From contig NZ_JACSQQ010000008.1 of assembly GCF_014836555.1 (NCBI RefSeq), forward strand, positions 76,913-138,029: a DNA stretch of 61,117 nt, read 5' to 3'. The notes below the pieces were generated by a model. That model was given only the letters and a program-made list of their open reading frames with translations, was not told the DNA's origin and searched no databases. How positions within the stretch are numbered: the stretch's first letter is position 1; each line of letters starts with the position of its first letter. This DNA is from Oerskovia rustica (lineage in GTDB: Bacteria; Actinomycetota; Actinomycetes; Actinomycetales; Cellulomonadaceae). Made by a program: the position numbers and the translations under genes. This document shows positions 7,180 through 15,446 of the stretch, piece by piece.

Positions 7180-9351
7180 TCACCCCGCGGTGCGCCGGAT
7201 GCTGCGCCGCCACCGACGTTCGAACACCACGTCGTCGCCGTCACGTGCCACGACCTCGTCGTCGGTGTGGAAGTACTCGGCGTCGCACGTGATCTCCGAG
7301 CGCGTCACGATGCTCGCGTCCCACGCGAGGTCGGCCGGCGTGGCACCGGGTCGGCGCAGCCGCACCTTCCAGTCGGAGCGGGTGCGCGCGCTCAGCGGGT
7401 CGCGCCCGATCCAGTACCGCTCGAGCGCGTCCTCGGTGAACTCGAGCCCGTCGGGGTAGATGCGCGTCCCGCCGTACCGCGGGTCGACCTCGAGGAGCCA
7501 CTCGTCGGCCGCGACGTCGCGCACGACGCGCCGCTCGGGTCGCTGGTCGGCGTCCTCCGGGTAGACGACCCCGAGCGGGGGCGCCTGCTCGGGCTCCTCG
7601 AAGGTGACGACCGGGTGCCCGCCGGGAGCCGCGCCGTCGTGCAGCGGGAGCTCGAGCGAGCTGCCCGCGGGCGCGACCGCGAGCGCCGCACCGCCCGGCT
7701 GCGGCCACACCCACGGCCAGTACGCCGACGAGACCGCGAGCCGGAGCCGGTGCCCGGGGGCGAGGGCGTACCCGACGCCGCTGAGCTCGAACGTCACGTC
7801 GCGCGTCGTACCGGGTTCCCAGGGGACGACGCGGTCGCGCCCCTCGCGGGCCGACAGGTTGAGCACGCCGCGGGTCACGAGCGTCGAGGAGCCGTCGGGG
7901 CCCACGTCGCACAACCGTGCCACGACCTGCCCCTTGTCGCCCGCGCACGACAGCCGCAGTCGGACCCGTGCCCGGCCCAGGATCTCGAGCCGCTGGGAGA
8001 GCGGGGCCGAGTCGAAGCACACGGACCGCCCGTCCTCCTCGCGCTGGTCGGGCGGCAGGTCCGCGTCGTTGCCGAACGGGAAGAAGCGCCCCGCGTCGAT
8101 CCCGGTGTGCTGGGGAGAGGCCACGAGGCACGACGGCGGCACGTCCGCCGGGGCCCCCGGCTCGCCGCCCGCTGGGCCCGGGTGGGCGGGAAGGTGCGTG
8201 ACGAGCGGGGCGGTCGTGCGCAGCACCCGGCCGAGGGCGTCGTCGGTGTCGTCCGTTCCGCCCGGCGCTCCCGCGAGCGGGAGGGCCGTGGGACGCACGT
8301 GCGGCGACGGCCACCGCTCCTCCCCGACCCAGCGGCCGGGCAGCTCGTCGTAGACCGTGGCGGGCGGCACGGACTCGGTGACCCATGCGCGCAGCGCCGG
8401 TTCGTCGAGGGCGCCCGTGTCCTCGTCCTTGAGGAACTGGTCCCACCAGCGCAGGGTCTCCTGGAGGAAGCCGATCGAGGGGCCCGGGGGCAGGCCGCGG
8501 TCGGGGTACTGGTGCGACCAGGGACCGACGATGCCCCGGACCGGACCGCCCAGGGCGCGGTCGCCGTCGGCCGCCTGGTCCCCTGCGGCGACGAGCCGCA
8601 GGACCGTGTCGCGGTAGGGGTCGTTCCACCCGCCGACCGCGAGCACCGCGGCCTTGATCGCCGAGTAGTCCTCGACGACGCTGCCGTGGCGCCAGTAGTC
8701 GTCGCGCACCTGGTGGTCGAGCCAGGTGTGGACGAACGGCTCGGTGTGCTCGAGGCGGTCGAGCCACTGCTCCTTCCACCGGTCGCCCACGACGGCCGGG
8801 TCCGGGGGCCGGGAGCAGAACGCGAGCATGGTCGCGGCCCACGCGTGCATGTCGACCGCAAGCACCGAGCCGCCCGTGTAGTGGACGTCGTTGTCGTAGC
8901 GGTCGTCGGTCGAGCACACCGTGACGATCGCGCGCAGCGCCTCGGGTGCGAGGGCCGCGACCTGCAGGGCGTTGAACCCTCCCCACGAGATGCCGAACAT
9001 CCCGACCTTGCCGCTGCACCACTCCTGCGACGCGAGCCACTCGACGACCGCGACGCCGTCCGCGAGCTCGGTCGGGGAGTACTCGTCGTCCTGGTGCCCG
9101 TCCGAGTTCCCGCTGCCGCGGATGTCGACGCGCACCGACGCGTAGCCGTGGCCCGCGTAGTAGGGGTGACGCTGCGCGTCACGCGGGGCGGTCCAGTCGG
9201 ACAGCCGGTAGGGCAGGTACTCCAGGATCGCGGGGACGGGCGCGGGGTCGACCGGTCGCCACACGCGCGCGGCGAGGCGCGTGCCGTCGGCGAGGGGTAT
9301 CCAGTGGTCCTCGACCGTGGTCTCGAACGGGAGCTCGGTCACGTACCGCAT
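7180..9351 (-). CDS. CocE/NonD-family X-Pro dipeptidyl-peptidase-type serine hydrolase
   Basis: A 723-residue alpha/beta hydrolase with the nucleophile elbow GISWGG (Ser122), the oxyanion-region tyrosine in EYLPYRLSDWT, and VDIRGSGNSDG typical of CocE/NonD. The C-terminal half has the jelly-roll pattern of X-Pro dipeptidyl peptidases and cocaine esterases (LRLSCAGDKGQVVARLCDVGPDG). ATG at 9351 follows GGAGG. No signal peptide is seen, so it is probably cytoplasmic. It lies 49 nt behind a peptide symporter gene, suggesting it cleaves imported Pro-containing peptides. Esterase or amidase activity is equally possible for the family. Confidence 0.88.
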   Translation of the reverse strand: MRYVTELPFETTVEDHWIPLADGTRLAARVWRPVDPAPVPAILEYLPYRLSDWTAPRDAQRHPYYAGHGYASVRVDIRGSGNSDGHQDDEYSPTELADGVAVVEWLASQEWCSGKVGMFGISWGGFNALQVAALAPEALRAIVTVCSTDDRYDNDVHYTGGSVLAVDMHAWAATMLAFCSRPPDPAVVGDRWKEQWLDRLEHTEPFVHTWLDHQVRDDYWRHGSVVEDYSAIKAAVLAVGGWNDPYRDTVLRLVAAGDQAADGDRALGGPVRGIVGPWSHQYPDRGLPPGPSIGFLQETLRWWDQFLKDEDTGALDEPALRAWVTESVPPATVYDELPGRWVGEERWPSPHVRPTALPLAGAPGGTDDTDDALGRVLRTTAPLVTHLPAHPGPAGGEPGAPADVPPSCLVASPQHTGIDAGRFFPFGNDADLPPDQREEDGRSVCFDSAPLSQRLEILGRARVRLRLSCAGDKGQVVARLCDVGPDGSSTLVTRGVLNLSAREGRDRVVPWEPGTTRDVTFELSGVGYALAPGHRLRLAVSSAYWPWVWPQPGGAALAVAPAGSSLELPLHDGAAPGGHPVVTFEEPEQAPPLGVVYPEDADQRPERRVVRDVAADEWLLEVDPRYGGTRIYPDGLEFTEDALERYWIGRDPLSARTRSDWKVRLRRPGATPADLAWDASIVTRSEITCDAEYFHTDDEVVARDGDDVVFERRWRRSIRRTAG

Positions 9352-9400
9352 GGTCGTTCCTCCGGTGCTGGGTCGATCGGGTGGTGCGGGTGGTGCTGGG

Positions 9401-10894
9401 TCAGTGGACGGGGTGCATGGTCCGCTTCATCCAGGGCGAGAGGATCAGGACGACGACCGCGACGAGCACGGCCACGGCCCCGTTGAGCGTGAAGTAGAGG
9501 CCGTCGGGGATCTCGCCGTAGAACCTGACGGTCTGCGCCTGGATGCCGTTGGCGAGCGCGATCGACAGGAACCACACGGCCATCGACTGGCTCGAGAACG
9601 CCGCGGGCGCGAGCTTGGTCGTCGCGGACAGGCCCGTCGTCTGCAGCAGCACGTCACCGAGGCCCAGCAGCAGGAGCGAGGCCAGGAGCCACCACACGGC
9701 GATCTTCCAGTCGCCGCTCTGCCCCGTCACGGCGGGCACGAGGACCAGGTAGGACAGCCCACCGAGGAGTGCGCCGATCGCGATCTTCTTGGAGGCGTGC
9801 GGCTGCCGCGGTCCGAGCCAGGTCCACAGCGCCGCGACCACGGGCGCGACGAGCACCTCGACGCCGCCGAGGAACGAGCTGAACCAGGCCGCGGGGGCCT
9901 CCCACCCGAAGATCGTGCGCTCGACGTGCTGGTCGGCCAGCAGGATCAGGACGCTGTACGCCTGGAACAGCACGAAGTTGAACGCGACCGACGCGAACCA
10001 CAGCACGAGGAACGGGCGCAGCCTGCCGCGCTCCTCGCCAGTCACGCGCGGGCTGCGGAACATGACGGTGAAGTAGACGATCGGCGCGGCCATCGCGACC
10101 ACGGTCAGCGCGTCGACGACGCCCGCGATGCTGAGTCGCCCCACGAGCGCGAGCCCGACGGCGAGGACCACCACCCCGGCCGCGACCCCTCCCAGGATCC
10201 ACAGGGTCCGGCGCATCACGGCCGGCGGCAGGGGCGCCTCGGGGCCGCGCCCGTGCCCGGGGACGTGCTTGCGGCCCACGACGTACTGGACCACTCCGGC
10301 GGTCATGCCGATCGCGGCGGCCGAGAAGCCCCAGTGCCAGCCGACGTCGGCGCCGAGCCATCCCGTGACGAGGGGGCCGAAGAACGCGCCGACGTTGATG
10401 CCCATGTAGTAGAGCGCGAACCCGGCGTCCCGGCGCTCGTCGGTGGTCGAGTAGAGCTTGCCCACGAGCGTCGACACGTTGGGCTTGAGCAGGCCCGTGC
10501 CCAGGCTGATGAGGACCAGGCCGAGCCACGTCGAGAGCTCGGCGGGAATCGCCATGGTGTAGTGCCCGCACGCGATGAGGATGCCGCCCCACAGGACCGC
10601 GCGGTACGAGCCCAGGACCCGGTCCGCGATCCACCCGCCGCCGACCGAGACCAGGTAGACCATGGTCCCGTACCCGGCCGCGATCGAGGCCGCGGGCCCG
10701 GCGGCCATGCCGAGCCCGTCGTCCGCGACCGACGCGGTGAAGAACAGGACGAGGATCGCCTGCATCCCGAGGAAGGAGAACCGCTCCCAGACCTCGAGGC
10801 CGAACAGGGTCGAGAGGCCTCGGGGGTGCCCGAAGAAGGCTCTGTCGTCGGGGTCGACCGCGGGTCCTGCCGGTCGCGCGTCCTCGGTCGTCAA
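9401..10894 (-). CDS. proton-dependent oligopeptide transporter (POT/PTR2 family)
   Basis: A 497-residue MFS-type peptide:H+ symporter with about 12-14 hydrophobic segments. Diagnostic POT motifs are ExWERFSFLGMQAIL (about residues 34-49), GGWIADRVLGSYRAV, GTGLLKPNVSTLVG, and the PTR2 signature YYMGINVGAFFGPLV. The start appears to be TTG at 10894, preceded by GGAGGG. No ATG or GTG lies before the conserved FFGHPRGLSTLFGLE. It is the first gene of a two-gene unit with the CocE-type peptidase, consistent with di/tripeptide uptake and intracellular hydrolysis. Confidence 0.92.
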   Translation of the reverse strand: MTTEDARPAGPAVDPDDRAFFGHPRGLSTLFGLEVWERFSFLGMQAILVLFFTASVADDGLGMAAGPAASIAAGYGTMVYLVSVGGGWIADRVLGSYRAVLWGGILIACGHYTMAIPAELSTWLGLVLISLGTGLLKPNVSTLVGKLYSTTDERRDAGFALYYMGINVGAFFGPLVTGWLGADVGWHWGFSAAAIGMTAGVVQYVVGRKHVPGHGRGPEAPLPPAVMRRTLWILGGVAAGVVVLAVGLALVGRLSIAGVVDALTVVAMAAPIVYFTVMFRSPRVTGEERGRLRPFLVLWFASVAFNFVLFQAYSVLILLADQHVERTIFGWEAPAAWFSSFLGGVEVLVAPVVAALWTWLGPRQPHASKKIAIGALLGGLSYLVLVPAVTGQSGDWKIAVWWLLASLLLLGLGDVLLQTTGLSATTKLAPAAFSSQSMAVWFLSIALANGIQAQTVRFYGEIPDGLYFTLNGAVAVLVAVVVLILSPWMKRTMHPVH

Positions 10895-10998
10895 CAGCCC
10901 TCCAGCGCTCGGTCAGCCCGTCGCAGGTCCGCGGAGGCATCCTTCCAACCTAAGGAGGTTCGGGCGAAGAGGCCACAGGGGCGCCTCAGGTCGGCCCG

Positions 10999-11619
10999 TC
11001 ACCTCGCCCGCTGCGCGGTGCCCAGGCGATGCAGCCGCTCCAGCAGCCCGTCGCGGACCCCCGGCCACTCGTCCGCGAGGATCGAGAAGTAGGCGGTGTC
11101 GCCGCGCGACCCGTCGGGCGCGACGCGGTGGCTGCGCAGCACCCCCTCGGGTACGGCCCCGAGGCGCCGGATCGCCGCGATGGACCGCGCGTTGCGCGCG
11201 TCGGCCCGCAGCGCGACGCGCTCGACGTCGAGCACCTCGAACGCGTGCCGCAGCAGCAGGTACTTGCACGCCGGGTTGGTCACGCCGCCCCACCAGGGGC
11301 GGTCGTAGAAGGTCGATCCGAGCTCGACGCGCCGCTGGGCGGGCGACCACTCGTAGAGCGAGGTGCTGCCGCGGACGCACGTGGCGCCGTCGGGCGCGGA
11401 CCCCCGAGCCACCGGCCCGACGACGGCCCACGCCAGGCGCCCCGGCGCCGCCACCGCCTCGCGCACGTAGGCGGACATCGCTGACGTACCGCGCGGCGTA
11501 GGCGATGACATCCCCGCCCACAGGGCGTCGTCGACGAACGCGCCGAGCGCGGGCGCGTGCTGCGCGGCGAGCGGCTCGAGCCGCAGCCCGAACCCTTCCA
11601 GGACGACGTCGTTCTCCAT
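10999..11619 (-). CDS. GNAT-family N-acetyltransferase (RimJ/RimL type)
   Basis: A 206-residue acyl-CoA-dependent acetyltransferase. The beginning VVLEGFGLRLEPLAAQHAPAL and the later VTNPACKYLLLRHAFEVLDVERVALRADARNARSIAAIRRLGA show the RimJ/RimL pattern, including the acetyl-CoA-binding alpha-helix. The substrate is unknown. ATG at 11619. It is clearly paralogous to the protein ending at 11997, sharing ExGxxGFRLEPLA, RRVE-GxTFY, the NP-x3-LLLRHAFE segment and the DARNARS-AA-RRLGA helix. The CsbD gene lies between the two on the opposite strand. Confidence 0.88.
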   Translation of the reverse strand: MENDVVLEGFGLRLEPLAAQHAPALGAFVDDALWAGMSSPTPRGTSAMSAYVREAVAAPGRLAWAVVGPVARGSAPDGATCVRGSTSLYEWSPAQRRVELGSTFYDRPWWGGVTNPACKYLLLRHAFEVLDVERVALRADARNARSIAAIRRLGAVPEGVLRSHRVAPDGSRGDTAYFSILADEWPGVRDGLLERLHRLGTAQRAR

Positions 11620-11742
11620 CCGGTCATCCTGCCCGACCAGTTGTGAAGGTCTCGTGGACCGCCCGTCACCCGAGATGCGAGTCCCCGCGACCCCTGCCTA
11701 CGGTCGTCGGGAAGCAGCCACCACCACCGAGGGAGGAACCCC

Positions 11743-11919
11743 ATGGGACTGGGAGACAAGATCAAGCACGGTGCCGAAGAGGCCAAGGGCAAGGTCAAGG
11801 AAGGCGCCGGCAAGGCGACCGGCAACGAGCGCCTCGAGGCCGAGGGCCACGCTGACCAGGCGAAGGCCAACGTCAAGCAGGCCGGCGACGACGTCAAGGA
11901 CGCCTTCAAGAAGGACTGA
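11743..11919 (+). CDS. CsbD family stress protein (58 residues)
   Basis: A small, highly charged, helix-prone protein starting MGLGDKIKHGAEEAKGKVKE and ending QAGDDVKDAFKKD. The repeated AKGK/GKATGN pattern is that of CsbD/YjbJ proteins, which are often induced by general stress. ATG at 11743 has a strong GAGGGAGGAA site. The gene is too short to stand out among overlapping frames, but composition, ribosome site and the strong hairpin after it all support it. It is divergent from the GNAT gene at 10999-11619. A TACGGT box at 11699-11704 is a possible -10. The role of CsbD proteins is not well defined. Confidence 0.88.
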   Translation: MGLGDKIKHGAEEAKGKVKEGAGKATGNERLEAEGHADQAKANVKQAGDDVKDAFKKD

Positions 11920-11932
11920 CGCCCCGACGAGG

Positions 11933-11968
11933 ACCGCCCCGGGACCCGCTTGTGGGCCCCGGGGCGGT
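11933..11968. terminator. hairpin terminator after csbD
   Basis: Inverted repeat ACCGCCCCGGGACCC / GGGCCCCGGGGCGGT with a 6-nt loop and one mismatch in 15 pairs. It starts 14 nt after the CsbD stop and lies before the convergent GNAT gene, so it can act for both. Confidence 0.75.
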
Positions 11969-11996
11969 GCTGTGGACAGGGTGGACGCGGCGAAGG

Positions 11997-12785
11997 TCAG
12001 AGCGCGATGACCGGGGGCAGGTCGGGGACCGCGGCGAGGTCGCCCGGGCCGGCCGCGACCACGACGTCGAAGCCCCCTCCGAGCGGGACCTCGCCGACGG
12101 GCGGCACCACGGTGAGGACCGGCGGCCCCACAGGCACCGCGGCACCGAGCGCCCCGGCATCGGGCTCCCCGGCATCGGTCAGCCCGACCGGGCCGAGCAC
12201 GGGCACGATGCGCGGGCTCGCGATGCGGTCGAGCAGGCCGAGCTCGACGCCCGCCCACTCGTGCGCCAGGATCGAGAAGCACACCGAGTCGGCACGGGTC
12301 CCGTCGGGCGCCGTGCGATGACCCCGCATGACGCCCTCCTCGTAGGCGCCGAGGCGACGCATCGCGGCGAGCGAGCGCGCGTTGCGCGCGTCCACCCGGA
12401 ACCCCACGCGGTGCACGTCCCACGACTCGAACGCATGTCGGAGCAGCAACCATTTCGAGACCGGGTTGACGAGGCTCCCCCACGTGGAACGGGCGTAGAA
12501 GGTCCGCCCGATCTCCACGCGCCTGTCGTCGAGCGACAGGTCACGGAAAGCGGTGCTCCCCACCACGAGACCCGAGCCCGCGTCGACGACGGCGAAGGCC
12601 GTCAGCGCGCGGGTGGCGCGGGTGTCCTCGATGAAGTTCACCATCCCGACCTCCCCCTCGGGGAGGGTCGTACTCATGCCTGCCCACATCGACGGATCGA
12701 CGATCTGGGCCAGCGCACCGGCGTGCGCGACAGCCAGGGGTTCGAGGCGGAACCCGTGGCCTTCTAGGTGGACATCGTGCTGCAC
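11997..12785 (-). CDS. GNAT-family N-acetyltransferase with Pro/Val/Gly-rich tail
   Basis: A 262-residue paralog of the GNAT at 10999-11619. The GNAT fold covers roughly residues 1-195, with VNPVSKWLLLRHAFESWDVHRV and the DARNARSLAAMRRLGA helix. It then carries an extension of about 65 residues (from PVLGPVGLTDAGEP) rich in Val, Pro, Gly and Ala that the paralog lacks. The GTG at 12785 aligns with the paralog's ATG; an in-frame GTG at 12827 is possible. No good ribosome site is seen for either. The substrate is unknown. The tail is unusual and might be an interaction segment or read-on sequence past a lost stop. Confidence 0.82.
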   Translation of the reverse strand: MQHDVHLEGHGFRLEPLAVAHAGALAQIVDPSMWAGMSTTLPEGEVGMVNFIEDTRATRALTAFAVVDAGSGLVVGSTAFRDLSLDDRRVEIGRTFYARSTWGSLVNPVSKWLLLRHAFESWDVHRVGFRVDARNARSLAAMRRLGAYEEGVMRGHRTAPDGTRADSVCFSILAHEWAGVELGLLDRIASPRIVPVLGPVGLTDAGEPDAGALGAAVPVGPPVLTVVPPVGEVPLGGGFDVVVAAGPGDLAAVPDLPPVIAL

Positions 12786-12867
12786 AGCGCATATCAGAAC
12801 ACACGCAGGCGTCGCCGCCAAGACCACGGAGCGGTCGTTCGTGAACGACGAGGTGACGCCCCGGTGA

Positions 12868-12888
12868 ACGTTGCGCTCCAGGCAACGT
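12868..12888. terminator. small hairpin after the cysteine desulfurase-like gene
   Basis: Stem ACGTTGC / GCAACGT with loop GCTCCAG, 20 nt past the stop of the desulfurase-like gene on its strand. A second dyad, GTCGTTC-GT-GAACGAC, lies at 12834-12849. Either may end that transcript or belong to the start region of the downstream GNAT gene. Confidence 0.45.
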
Positions 12889-12908
12889 CTTCGCAGGTCA
12901 GAGGGTAC

Positions 12909-14309
12909 TCACGCGGGGGCTGGTCCGCAGCCCACGGCGGCCGTGATGTTGCCTGCGGCGGCCGTCGCGAACAGGCCCGAGAGCCCCGCGACCTGCAGGA
13001 GCGGACGCGGGTCGTCGCTCACGACCCAGCAGCCGTCCACGACCTCGTACCGGGCCTTGGCCCCCTCGCTCACCCAGGTGCGCAGCGCGGTGACGAGACG
13101 GTCGATCTCCTCGCCCGTGGTGCCCACCCCGATCGACGCCCGGATCGCCCCGGCCGGGAAGCCCAGCCGGGCCAGGAGCGGGTGCGCGCAGAAGCGGCCG
13201 TCGCGCACGCCGATGCCGTGCTCGGCCGACAGGTAGGCCGCGACCAGCCCCGCGTCCGAGCCGTCGACCGAGAACGTCACGACCCCCACCGGGTCGACGG
13301 CGTCGGCCCAGGCCCGCACGACGCGCACGCCGTCGATCGCCTCCAGCCCCTCGACGAGTCGGGCCCGCAGCTCGGTCTCGTGCGCGACGAGCTCGCCGGG
13401 CTCGAGGGCCGCGAGCGCGTCGCACGCCGAGGCGAGCGCGACCGCGCCGATCACGTTGGGCGACCCGGCCTCGTGCCGTGCCGGGGCGCTCTGCCACGTG
13501 GTGCCGTCGAGCGTCACGTTGCGCACCGCCCCGCCACCGGCGAGGTAGGGCGTGCCGGAGTCGAGCCAGTCGCGGCGCCCGACGAGAGCGCCCGCACCGA
13601 ACGGCGCGTACGTCTTGTGCCCCGAGAACGCGACGTAGTCCACGTCGCTCGCGGCGAGCGAGACGCCCCGGTGCGGGACGAGCTGGGCGCCGTCGAGCAG
13701 GACGCGCGCGCCGGCGTCGTGCGCCGCGGCCCCGCCCGCGGCGAGCGGCCGCGACTCGCCCGTGCCGTTCGCCGCCCCCGTGACCGCGACGAGCGCGTAC
13801 GGGAAGCGGGCGAGCTCGGCGCGCAGGCCCGACAGGGTCTCGGCGACCGTCGCTCCACCGACGAGGACCGTGGCCCCGCCCGTGCGCTGCCAGGGCAGGA
13901 GGTTCGCGTGGTGCTCGACGTCGAGGACGAGCACGCGCCCCGGCGAGCCGTCCGCCTGGACCGGGACGCAGCCCGCGAGGAGGTTGAGGGAGTCCGTGGT
14001 GTTGCGCGTGACGATCGTGACGTCGTCCTCGCGCGCGCCGACGAACGCGCCGATGGTCTGGCGGGCGGCCTCGTAGAGGGCCGTCGACACCTGGGAGAGG
14101 TAGCCCGCGCCGCGGTGCACGCTCGCGTACAGCGGCAGGACCTCGTTCACCCGGTCGGCCACGACCTGGAGCGCCGGGGCCGAGGCCGCGACGTCGAGGT
14201 TCGCGTACGGGACGCTCCGCCCGTCGACGAGGGGGACCAGGGTGTCGCTGCCCACGACGGGCAGCACGGCACACGAGGTGGGTGCTTCGATGACTGCGTG
14301 TGCGCTCAT
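12909..14309 (-). CDS. SufS/CsdA-like cysteine desulfurase (class V aminotransferase)
   Basis: A 466-residue PLP enzyme. It shows DVEHHANLLPW (SufS-type PLP-stacking His region, about 130-140), the PLP lysine in AFSGHKTYAPFGAG (Lys232) and a SufS-like catalytic cysteine loop, VRDGRFCAHP (Cys374). It is about 50-60 residues longer than SufS, with a C-terminal tail ending AAVGCGPAPA. ATG at 14309 has GGAGGA upstream. No suf genes are adjacent. It sits alone behind a SAM-IV riboswitch, which ties it to methionine/SAM status. The likely role is cysteine-derived sulfur mobilisation or a related C-S bond reaction; isopenicillin-N-epimerase-like activity is the alternative. Confidence 0.87.
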   Translation of the reverse strand: MSAHAVIEAPTSCAVLPVVGSDTLVPLVDGRSVPYANLDVAASAPALQVVADRVNEVLPLYASVHRGAGYLSQVSTALYEAARQTIGAFVGAREDDVTIVTRNTTDSLNLLAGCVPVQADGSPGRVLVLDVEHHANLLPWQRTGGATVLVGGATVAETLSGLRAELARFPYALVAVTGAANGTGESRPLAAGGAAAHDAGARVLLDGAQLVPHRGVSLAASDVDYVAFSGHKTYAPFGAGALVGRRDWLDSGTPYLAGGGAVRNVTLDGTTWQSAPARHEAGSPNVIGAVALASACDALAALEPGELVAHETELRARLVEGLEAIDGVRVVRAWADAVDPVGVVTFSVDGSDAGLVAAYLSAEHGIGVRDGRFCAHPLLARLGFPAGAIRASIGVGTTGEEIDRLVTALRTWVSEGAKARYEVVDGCWVVSDDPRPLLQVAGLSGLFATAAAGNITAAVGCGPAPA

Positions 14310-14346
14310 GGCACGTCCTCCGGTGGTCGTCGGAGTTCGCCGTGCC
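14310..14346 (-). promoter_or_regulatory. start-site sequestering hairpin (putative SAM-IV expression platform)
   Basis: On the minus strand the last 37 nt before the ATG can fold with GGCACG pairing CGTGCC and CTCCG pairing CGGAG. This buries the GGAGGA ribosome site inside the inner stem and ends the outer stem at the start codon. It lies between the SAM-IV aptamer and the start, which suggests control of translation initiation. The pairing is read by eye. Confidence 0.55.
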
Positions 14347-14382
14347 GGCCCCTCCGCGCTTGCCCCCCTCCAGATAGAGAGG

Positions 14383-14468
14383 GACCTGGTCGTCACCCGG
14401 GGCACCCCACCGCGGAGGAGGGTTGCCGGCCAGCAAACCGGGGTTTTGCGCTGGCACTCATGACCTGG
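14383..14468 (-). ncRNA. SAM-IV riboswitch
   Basis: The minus-strand RNA matches the SAM-IV consensus closely: GGTCATGAGTGCCAGCG at the 5' end, an AAACCCCGGTTTGCTGGC hairpin region, CCGGCAACCCTCC, CGCGGTGGGGTGCCCC, then GGGTGACGACCAGGTC closing the outer helix. SAM-IV is known from actinobacteria, upstream of sulfur and methionine genes. It lies about 75 nt before the desulfurase-like ATG with a TTGACA promoter just upstream. SAM binding is expected to lower expression of that gene, inferred from family behaviour. Confidence 0.9.
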
Positions 14469-14473
14469 TGTCC

Positions 14474-14503
14474 AGGATGGTCGAGGCCCGCAGAGCGTGT
14501 CAA
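14474..14503 (-). promoter_or_regulatory. promoter of the SAM-IV leader
   Basis: Perfect -35 TTGACA (14498-14503, minus strand) with 18 nt to CATCCT (14474-14479) as a weak -10. Transcription would start close to the 5' edge of the aptamer, so the riboswitch is at the beginning of the transcript. Confidence 0.55.
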
Positions 14504-14562
14504 CCGGTGGGCACCGCGTCTCGGATGGTGGTCAGTGCGGTCTGTCAGGCGGGCGGGCCGGC

Positions 14563-15369
14563 TCAGCGGGGCGACGCGTCCGCGAGTGCCTGGACACGTC
14601 GCGCGTCGGCCCGGTACATGGTCGCGTGCGCCCGGAAGTCGTCGCGTCCGGTCGCGGCCGCACGCTCGTCCGTGAACGCCGCGAGCTCGTCGAGGCGAGC
14701 GACCACGACGGTCAGGACCTCGCGACGCGAGTACGGCATCCCGTACGCGCAGACCAGGGTGTCGAGCCGCGCCAACGGGTCCAAGCGCCCGACGGCGTCG
14801 CCCCCCTCCCCCTCCGCGGCATCCGCCACGAGGGGCGCGAGCCGGTAGCCCAGGTAGGTCAGGTCCCAGATCCGGGGGCCGGGGCTCGCGGTGTCGAAGT
14901 CGATGAGCCCGACCACGACCCCGTCGCGGAAGACCAGGTTGTACGGGGCGACGTCGTTGTGGCACACGACCTCGGCGGGCTCGTGCGGTGCGGTCTGCCA
15001 GACGGATGGCGCGGGCGCACCGCCCGCGGCGAGGAACCCGACGCTCGCGTCGTGCACGCGCCGCAGCAGCGCGCCCGCGTCACGGAGCACCGACTCGTCC
15101 CAGACCCACTCGGGCAGCGGGTAGTGCGCGACGTCACCGGTGAGGAAGGACAGCACCTCGCGGCCCTGGTCGTCGGTCCCCAGCGGCTCGGGCACCTCGG
15201 TGACGCCCTGTGCTAGCAGGTGCCGCAGGAGCGCCTGGACCGTGGGCGTCCAGGGCCCTGCGGTCCGCCGGACGGTTTCACCGCGCCGCACCACGGTCGT
15301 CGAGTTCCCTCCGGCCAGGAGCTCCTCGGCCTGGTCGGGCGCGCGGTCCGGTTCGGGGAGGTGGCTCAT
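14563..15369 (-). CDS. phosphotransferase of the APH/choline kinase-like family
   Basis: A 268-residue kinase-like protein. The catalytic loop VVCHNDVAPYNLVF (HxDxxxxN) is followed by the metal-binding GLIDFDTASPGPRIWDL (DFD), both intact. The N-lobe has GGNSTTVVRRGETVRR instead of a classical P-loop. Such enzymes phosphorylate small alcohols or aminoglycosides; nothing here names the substrate and I do not call it a resistance gene. ATG at 15369. It sits alone between two outward-facing SAM riboswitches, with its own start 78 nt from the SAM-I leader on the other strand. Confidence 0.82.
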   Translation of the reverse strand: MSHLPEPDRAPDQAEELLAGGNSTTVVRRGETVRRTAGPWTPTVQALLRHLLAQGVTEVPEPLGTDDQGREVLSFLTGDVAHYPLPEWVWDESVLRDAGALLRRVHDASVGFLAAGGAPAPSVWQTAPHEPAEVVCHNDVAPYNLVFRDGVVVGLIDFDTASPGPRIWDLTYLGYRLAPLVADAAEGEGGDAVGRLDPLARLDTLVCAYGMPYSRREVLTVVVARLDELAAFTDERAAATGRDDFRAHATMYRADARRVQALADASPR

Positions 15370-15446
15370 GGGCAGGAACCTAGCCCGACCACCCTGCGAG
15401 ACACCTGTTCTTTTCCGTGGTCACGGTGGCGTACGATCCGACGCAA

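Noticed and set aside
14563-15369. Calling the APH-fold gene an aminoglycoside resistance determinant.
   Set aside because: The family phosphorylates many small molecules; no specificity residues or context support antibiotic substrates.
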